A stretch of 64,000 bases of DNA, taken from the NCBI RefSeq assembly GCF_001039005.1, contig NZ_LDWR01000028.1, positions 91,879 through 155,878 on the forward strand, given 5' to 3'. Both the position numbers and the translations under genes were made by a program. The notes beneath the pieces are model-generated. The model was not told the DNA's origin. It saw only the letters and a list, made by a program, of their open reading frames with translations, and did no database searches. Within the stretch, counting starts at the first letter, position 1. Every line of letters begins with the position of its first letter. Positions 59,110 to 64,000 of the stretch are shown one piece after another. The DNA is from Burkholderia cepacia (GTDB lineage Bacteria; Pseudomonadota; Gammaproteobacteria; Burkholderiales; Burkholderiaceae).

Positions 59110-60336
59110 TCAGACCCGTATTTCGCCCGTCGCGCGGCCGTCTTCCGGCGGCGTACCGGCCGCCGGCGCGCTGCCGCCGTCCGCCAGCGCGATCCAGCCG
59201 GCGAGCGTGTCGCGCTGCGCGCGCCCGTCGAGGTAGCCGAGCTCGATCAGTTCACGCGTGAACGCCTCCTCGAACAGCAAGTAGCTCGCGAACGACGCGC
59301 CGGCCGGCTGGCTGCCGCCGATCGCACCGAGCAGCCCGCGCATCGTCGCCGGCATCTGCTTCAGGTGCTTCGCGGCGATCAGCTCGATGCGCTCGGAGGG
59401 CGCGATCGCGAGCACGTCGACGTGCCGCCAGCCGCTGTCGACCTCGACTTGGTGCGGCAGGTGCTCGATCATCCGGTTGATGTGCTCGATCCGCTCGATG
59501 TCCGAGCCGATCGAGTCGAGGAACACGCTCGCGAGCACCTGCTGGCCGATCTGCGCAAGCGTCGGGTAGCCGCGCACCAGGCCCGCGCCGTTCGCGGCCG
59601 GAATCTCGGGCCGCGGGTCGGCCGCGCCGACCACGACGATGCGGTCCGCGCCGAAGTGGATCGCCGGCGACAGCGGCGCGATCTGCCGGATCGAACCGTC
59701 GCCGAAGTACTCGATCTGCCCGTCGAGCACGAGCGGCACGGCCGGGAACACGAACGGAATGGCCGACGACGCGAGCAAGTGCGACGCCGACAGGTCGACG
59801 AGCCGCGCGGTGCGCTGCGCGCGCCGCCACGCCTGGATCGGCTCGGCCGCCTGGTAGAACGTGAGGTGCCGGCCGCTCGAATAGCTGAGCGCCGTCACCG
59901 CGAGCGCGTGCAGCAGGCGTGCCTCGAGCATCTGCTCGATCCGGTGGAAGCTCAGTTCGCGGTGCAGCAGGTGCGCGAGCGGCGTGTTGTCGAGCAGCCC
60001 GCGCGGCGAGCGGCGGGACGCCCAGCCGAACGTCATCGCCGCGAGCCAGCGGGCGCCGGCGGCCGCGACGCCGAGCCAGTCGGTGCGATACACGTAGTCG
60101 GCGCGCAGCGGCTCCCAGAATTCGAGCAGGCGCCGCACGCCGTGCGAAAAGTCGTCCGCGTGGCTCGCGATCGACGTCGCGTTGATCGCGCCGGCCGACG
60201 AGCCGCACACGACCGCGAACGGCAGCGTGTGCCGTTGCGGATCGGCCTCGCGCGCGATCTCGGCCAGCGCCTTCAGCACGCCGACCTGGTAGGCGGCACG
60301 CGCGCCGCCTCCCATCAGAACGAGCGCGAGCCGCAT
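59110..60336 (-). CDS. Patatin-like phospholipase
   Basis: 408 residues. Oxyanion loop LVLMGGGARAAYQVGVLKAL at the N terminus, nucleophile elbow GSSAG with Ser47, and the catalytic Asp in YFGDGSIRQ. It belongs to the cytoplasmic patatin group (no signal peptide); likely a lipid acyl hydrolase. It lies 24 bases after the PhaM-type gene in the same direction, so it may act on granule or membrane lipids. Substrate not shown. Confidence 0.9.
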   Translation of the reverse strand: MRLALVLMGGGARAAYQVGVLKALAEIAREADPQRHTLPFAVVCGSSAGAINATSIASHADDFSHGVRRLLEFWEPLRADYVYRTDWLGVAAAGARWLAAMTFGWASRRSPRGLLDNTPLAHLLHRELSFHRIEQMLEARLLHALAVTALSYSSGRHLTFYQAAEPIQAWRRAQRTARLVDLSASHLLASSAIPFVFPAVPLVLDGQIEYFGDGSIRQIAPLSPAIHFGADRIVVVGAADPRPEIPAANGAGLVRGYPTLAQIGQQVLASVFLDSIGSDIERIEHINRMIEHLPHQVEVDSGWRHVDVLAIAPSERIELIAAKHLKQMPATMRGLLGAIGGSQPAGASFASYLLFEEAFTRELIELGYLDGRAQRDTLAGWIALADGGSAPAAGTPPEDGRATGEIRV

Positions 60337-60360
60337 GATCGACCTGCTACCTGCGCCGCG

Positions 60361-61110
60361 TCACGTCGAGCGCTTCGGCGGACGGGTTGCGGGCGACGAC
60401 GCGGCTGCCGCGCGTGCCGCGGCCGAATCGGCCGGCTTCGCGCGCTTCGCCGCGGGCTTGCGCGGTGCGGCGGCAGCCGGCGCGGGCTTCGCGGCCGGCT
60501 CCGGCGGTGCGGCGGCCGCATCCGGCGGCGCGTCGCCCGGCGCCGCGGGCTGCATGCCCGGCTGCGCCATCGCGAGGCTCGCGAGCTGGTTGAACTGCGA
60601 CTGCAGCAGGTTCCACCAGCCGGACGGGTCGAAGGCCTGCTGCGCGGCGTCCCCTTCCGGCGGCGCATCCGCGGCGGACGCGGAAGCCGCGGCGTCCGGC
60701 GATGCCGATGCGGTTTTCGCCGCCTGCGCCGCCGCGACGGCCGCTTCCTCGGCCGCCGACATCGAGCTTTGCGCAAACGCGCCGAACGCCCGCAGCGTCG
60801 CGAGCGTCGCGCGCTGCACTTCGAGCGCCTGGATCGCGGATTGCAGCATCCCGAGATTGAGCTTCAGCCACTGCTCGACCGCGCGCAGATCGGTGATCCG
60901 CTTGTCGAGTTCCTCGACGCTCGTGAGCGGCGCCATCATGTCGGACATGCTCGACAGCGACGGCGGCAGCCCGTGCGCGGCGCCCGGAAACGACGCCATC
61001 CCGCCGAACGGCGACATCCGCATCATGTCCCACATCCGGTCCATCATGTCGGCGGGCTTGAAACCGGCAAAGCCGGCGAAAGGGTTGGAGCCGGAGGCAT
61101 CGGTCGTCAT
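60361..61110 (-). CDS. phaM: PhaM-family polyhydroxyalkanoate granule protein
   Basis: 249 residues. The N-terminal half has MMDRMWDMMRM and the helical LDKRITDLRAVEQWLKLNLGMLQ segment (about 70-92), as in PhaM. The C-terminal half is Ala/Pro/Lys-rich, ending in basic AAPRKPAAKRAKP and RPPKRST, histone-like repeats that can bind DNA. PhaM links storage granules to the nucleoid and stimulates the polymer synthase. ATG at 61110. Confidence 0.85.
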   Translation of the reverse strand: MTTDASGSNPFAGFAGFKPADMMDRMWDMMRMSPFGGMASFPGAAHGLPPSLSSMSDMMAPLTSVEELDKRITDLRAVEQWLKLNLGMLQSAIQALEVQRATLATLRAFGAFAQSSMSAAEEAAVAAAQAAKTASASPDAAASASAADAPPEGDAAQQAFDPSGWWNLLQSQFNQLASLAMAQPGMQPAAPGDAPPDAAAAPPEPAAKPAPAAAAPRKPAAKRAKPADSAAARAAAASSPATRPPKRST

Positions 61111-61187
61111 ACGGGCGTCCTGGTTGACTGGGGGAGCGAGGCGGCCGCCATGCGTCGCGCGGCCGCGCGTGGTTCGATCATAGCGCG

Positions 61188-62015
61188 TCAGAACGGCGCG
61201 TCGCCGGGGAAGTCGGGCGGGCGCCGCTCGCGCAGCGAACGGATGCCTTCCTGCACGTCGGGCCCCGAGAAGCCCATGAATTCGAGCGCGAGCGACGTAT
61301 CGAAGGTCGGCCCGGCCATGCGCAGCCAGTTGTTCAGCGCGTACTTGGTCCAGCGGATCGCCGATTGCGAACCGTGCGCGAGCCGCTCGGCCACTTCGTA
61401 CGCCTTGGGCAGCAGGTCGGCCGGCTCGACCGCGAGCGACACCAGGCCGATCCGCTCGGCCTCCGCGCCGCTCACGGGCTCGCACAGCAGCAGGTAATAC
61501 TTCGCCTTCGCCATCCCGCACAGCAGCGGCCACACGATCGCCGCGTGGTCGCCGGCCGCGACGCCGAGCCGCGTATGGCCGTCGATGATGCGTGCATCCT
61601 TCGCGGCGATCGAGATGTCGGCGAGCAGCCCGGCGACGAGCCCCGCGCCGACGGCCGGGCCATGCATCGCCGACACGATCGGCTTGCTGCAGTTGATCAC
61701 GTTGTAGACGAGGTCGCGCGCCTCGCGCCACACGCGGGCGCGCACGTCGAAGTCGTTCGCCATGTCCTCGACGAGCGCGAGATCGCCGCCCGCCGAAAAG
61801 CCCTTGCCTTCGCCGCGGATCACCACGACGCGCGTGTCGGGATCGCGGTCGACGTCGCGCCAGATGTCGGCCAGCTCGCGATGCATGCGCGCGTTCGCGG
61901 TCGCGAGACCGCTGCGGTTCGCGCCCTCGCCGCTCATCACGATGTCGAGCACGCCGTGGTCGCGGCGCGTCACCTTCAGTGCTTCGTAACCGCTGTACGC
62001 GGCGAGATCTGACAT
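61188..62015 (-). CDS. Enoyl-CoA hydratase/isomerase family protein
   Basis: 275-residue crotonase-fold protein: GKGFSAGGDLALVEDM (oxyanion hole, about 71-86), HGPAVGAGLVAGLLADI and HTRLGVAAGDHAAIVWPLL. At the position of the second catalytic Glu of classical hydratases the loop reads GDHAA, so hydration activity is uncertain; isomerase or another crotonase activity is possible. Same strand as the neighbouring FAA-hydrolase gene, which lies upstream. Confidence 0.88.
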   Translation of the reverse strand: MSDLAAYSGYEALKVTRRDHGVLDIVMSGEGANRSGLATANARMHRELADIWRDVDRDPDTRVVVIRGEGKGFSAGGDLALVEDMANDFDVRARVWREARDLVYNVINCSKPIVSAMHGPAVGAGLVAGLLADISIAAKDARIIDGHTRLGVAAGDHAAIVWPLLCGMAKAKYYLLLCEPVSGAEAERIGLVSLAVEPADLLPKAYEVAERLAHGSQSAIRWTKYALNNWLRMAGPTFDTSLALEFMGFSGPDVQEGIRSLRERRPPDFPGDAPF

Positions 62016-62070
62016 GGGCTGCTCCTATGCTTGATCGAGTGTAGCCAAGCCTGCGCGAGCAAACATCAGG

Positions 62071-62104
62071 CGAAACCCGGCGCGCGGGCCGGGATCGGGT
62101 TTCG
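62071..62104. terminator. Hairpin between the FAA-hydrolase and crotonase genes
   Basis: CGAAACCC/GGGTTTCG outer arms with an inner CCCGGC/GCCGGG stem, 18 bases after the FAA-hydrolase stop. No T tract. A TACACT (62038-62043, minus strand) beyond it could start the crotonase gene. Confidence 0.45.
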
Positions 62105-62121
62105 CGCGGGCGTCGCGTGGC

Positions 62122-63114
62122 TTAAGCCGCGCCGTCGGGCGGTGCGACCGACTGCTCGATCGCGCCGAAGATCGACTTGCCGGCCGCATCGAACATCTCG
62201 ATGCGCACAGTGTCGCCGTAGCGCATGAACTCCGTCTGCGGCGCGCCGTGCTCGATCGTCTCGAGGCAGCGCTTCTCGGCGATGCAGCAGTAGCCGCGCT
62301 TCGCGTCCTTGTTCGACACCGTACCCGAACCGACGATCGAGCCCGCGCGCAGGTTGCGCGTCTTCGCCGCGTGCGCGACCAGCTGGCCGAAGTGGAACAC
62401 CATGTCGGTGCCCGCATCGGGCTGGCCGACCTTCTTGCCGTTCCAGTGAACGATCATCGGCCGGTGCACGCGGCCTTCGCGCCATTCGTCGCCGAGCTCG
62501 TCGGGCGTCACGGCAACCGGCGCGAACGCGGTGGCCGGCTTGCTCTGGAAGAAGCCGAAGCCCTTCGCGAGCTCGGCCGGAATCAGGTTGCGCAGCGACA
62601 CGTCGTTCACCAGCGTGACGAGCCGCACGGCCTTCAGCGCATCGTCGGGCGAAACGCTCATCGGCACGTCGCCGGTGATCACCGCGACTTCCGCCTCGAA
62701 ATCGATGCCCCACTCCTCGGACGGGCACACGACGTCGTCGCGCGCGCCGAGGAAATCGTCGCTGCCGCCCTGGTACATCAGCGGGTCGGTCCAGAACTCG
62801 GGCGGCATCTCCGCGCCGCGCGCGCGGCGCACGAGCTCGACGTGGTTCACGTACGCGGAGCCGTCCGCCCACTGGAACGCGCGCGGCAGCGGCGCCATGC
62901 AGTTGGCCGGATCGAACGCGAACGCATTGCGCGCGCGGCCGTGGTTCAGTGCGTCGTACAGGTCGCGCAGCTGCGGCGCGTAGAACGCCCAGTCGTCGAG
63001 GACGCGCTGCAGCGTCGGCGCGATCGCGTCGGCGATCGCCGCGGTGTGCAGGTCGCGCGACACGACGATCAGCTGGCCGTCGCGTGTGCCGTCCTTCAGC
63101 GAAGCAAGTTTCAT
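62122..63114 (-). CDS. Fumarylacetoacetate hydrolase family protein
   Basis: 330 residues with the FAH catalytic barrel: GIDFEAEVAVITGDVP (metal-ligand Glu pair), LVTLVNDVSLRNLIP (Asp ligand), KPATAFAPVAVTPDELG and IVGSGTVSNKD. The family cleaves carbon-carbon bonds in beta-diketo acids, as in tyrosine or homogentisate breakdown. No maleylacetoacetate isomerase or homogentisate oxygenase is adjacent, so the true substrate is open. Divergent from an IclR regulator. Confidence 0.9.
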   Translation of the reverse strand: MKLASLKDGTRDGQLIVVSRDLHTAAIADAIAPTLQRVLDDWAFYAPQLRDLYDALNHGRARNAFAFDPANCMAPLPRAFQWADGSAYVNHVELVRRARGAEMPPEFWTDPLMYQGGSDDFLGARDDVVCPSEEWGIDFEAEVAVITGDVPMSVSPDDALKAVRLVTLVNDVSLRNLIPAELAKGFGFFQSKPATAFAPVAVTPDELGDEWREGRVHRPMIVHWNGKKVGQPDAGTDMVFHFGQLVAHAAKTRNLRAGSIVGSGTVSNKDAKRGYCCIAEKRCLETIEHGAPQTEFMRYGDTVRIEMFDAAGKSIFGAIEQSVAPPDGAA

Positions 63115-63242
63115 AGGGAGTTCTGCCGTTGTAGTGACGATGGAAGGAATCTATTTTACGATGGTGAATCCATGCGGCGCGCCACGATCGCGCACGCCGT
63201 CTTCGCTCCGATCCTTGCCGCATTTTCGCGCACCCGCTGCCC

Positions 63243-64000
63243 ATGCCCGCCAACCCGCTTCCCGACGACGATCTCGCCGACTCCGACACCGATGACGCCG
63301 GCTCCGGCGAGCACGGCGAGAAGGTCCGTTCCGGCATCCAGTCGATCGAGGTCGGCTTCCGCCTGCTCGACGTGCTGACGAGCGAGCCGCGCGCGATGAT
63401 GCTGCGCGACCTCGCGCAGCGCGCGGGCATGAGCCCTGCGAAGGCGCACCGCTATCTGGTCAGCTTCTCGCGGCTCGGTGTCGTGTCGCAGGATCCTGTC
63501 TCGGGCCGCTACGAGCTCGGCGGCTTCGCACTGCAGATGGGGCTCGCGCGGCTCGCGCGCGTCGACGGCGTGAAGCTCGCGCGGATCGCGCTGACCGAAT
63601 TCCGCGACCGCCTCGACCAGACGGTCGGCATCGCGGTGTGGGGCAACCAGGGGCCGACGATCGTGCACTGGATGGAGTCGAGCCATCCGGCGAAGGCGTC
63701 GCTGAAGCTCGGCGACGTGATGCCGCTGCTCGGCTCCGCGACGGGGCTGCTGTTCGCCGCGTACCTGCCGCGCGGCAAGACCGCCGCGATGCTCGAGCGC
63801 GAACTCGCCGATACGCGCCGCTCGCCGCACCACGGCGGCCCGCGCACGCTCGACGAGGTCGACGCGGTGCTCGCCGACGTGCGCGAGCACGAGGCCGCGC
63901 GCGTCGAGGGGATGCTGCTGCCGACGATCCACGCGTTCTGCATGCCCGTGTTCGATGCGGTCGGCGAACTCGCGCTCGCGATCGTCGCGCTCGGCCAGGA
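63243..64000 (+). CDS. IclR-family transcriptional regulator (C terminus beyond window)
   Basis: 252 codons are present and the frame is still open at the edge. After a polar N-terminal tail (about 25 residues) comes the winged helix (SIEVGFRLLDVLTSEPRAMMLRDLAQRAGMSPAKAHRYLVSF in short pieces, about 33-75) and the IclR effector domain (LDQTVGIAVWGNQGPTIVHWMES; PLLGSATGLLFAAYLP). Divergent from the FAA-hydrolase gene across 128 bases, so probably its regulator. The ATG at 63243 is the first in frame. Confidence 0.9.
   Translation, partial: MPANPLPDDDLADSDTDDAGSGEHGEKVRSGIQSIEVGFRLLDVLTSEPRAMMLRDLAQRAGMSPAKAHRYLVSFSRLGVVSQDPVSGRYELGGFALQMGLARLARVDGVKLARIALTEFRDRLDQTVGIAVWGNQGPTIVHWMESSHPAKASLKLGDVMPLLGSATGLLFAAYLPRGKTAAMLERELADTRRSPHHGGPRTLDEVDAVLADVREHEAARVEGMLLPTIHAFCMPVFDAVGELALAIVALGQ

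Overview
The window reads as chromosome 1 of a Burkholderia species, most likely of the Burkholderia cepacia complex. The basis is high GC with GC-rich third codon positions, and Burkholderia-type gene order in several blocks (gpsA-secB-grxC-rhodanese next to gpmA; gshA-gshB-EIIA-ptsH-ptsI; glnK-amtB next to ubiK-comM; dacC-dat-ybeD-lipB-lipA; birA-coaX-rfaE2). The species call is inference from gene content; no database search was possible. Almost all of it is conserved core chromosome, with one low-GC accessory island.

Layout. 1-1.3 kb: gpsA (edge), secB, grxC and a rhodanese protein, divergent from gpmA. 2.4-4.9 kb: ctpA and moeB. 4.9-10.2 kb: the regulatory phosphotransferase chain (ptsI, ptsH, EIIA) and glutathione synthesis (gshB, gshA). 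10.4-12.4 kb: glnK-amtB behind a near-perfect sigma-54 promoter. 12.7-16.4 kb: ubiK, comM, a lipoprotein and a TlpA-like thioredoxin. 16.5-21.7 kb: dctA-dctB-dctD, with a sigma-54 promoter, an upstream palindrome and a structured leader carrying an 11-codon upstream ORF. 21.7-23.7 kb: acetate permease pair. 23.8-30.7 kb: acyl-CoA catabolic operon (CoA-transferase, two acyl-CoA dehydrogenases, a FadB-type protein) with a divergent LysR regulator. 30.7-35.5 kb: gamma-glutamyltransferase and tauABC. 35.7-41.5 kb: lipoate genes, two regulators or small proteins, ybeD, a D-amino-acid aminotransferase and a PBP5-type carboxypeptidase. 42.1-48.1 kb: hydrolase, ferredoxin, VanZ-like protein and an Mla-type lipid transporter. 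48.4-52.0 kb: a PhoB-type promoter driving a nucleotidase operon, then a secreted protein. 52.1-54.9 kb: the island. 54.9-64 kb: birA, coaX, rfaE2, a diiron protein, patatin, PhaM, enoyl-CoA hydratase, fumarylacetoacetate-hydrolase family protein and an IclR regulator running off the edge.

The island (about 52.06-54.86 kb, minus strand) is a small type VI secretion effector cassette. It encodes, in order, a 57-residue protein, a PAAR-domain protein, a Tae4-type peptidoglycan amidase, a two-helix membrane protein, an OmpA-like secreted protein and a second two-helix membrane protein. Nearly all genes are joined by ATGA/GTGA or longer overlaps. No VgrG and no recognisable Tai4 immunity gene lies beside it, so the small membrane proteins and the OmpA-like protein are candidates for unusual immunity.

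Regulation visible in the sequence: two sigma-54 promoters (nitrogen and C4-dicarboxylates), an NtrC-like palindrome, a Pho box, LysR-type palindromes, several rho-independent terminators, and a shared GGAGACA ribosome-binding sequence in front of four carbon-catabolism reading frames.
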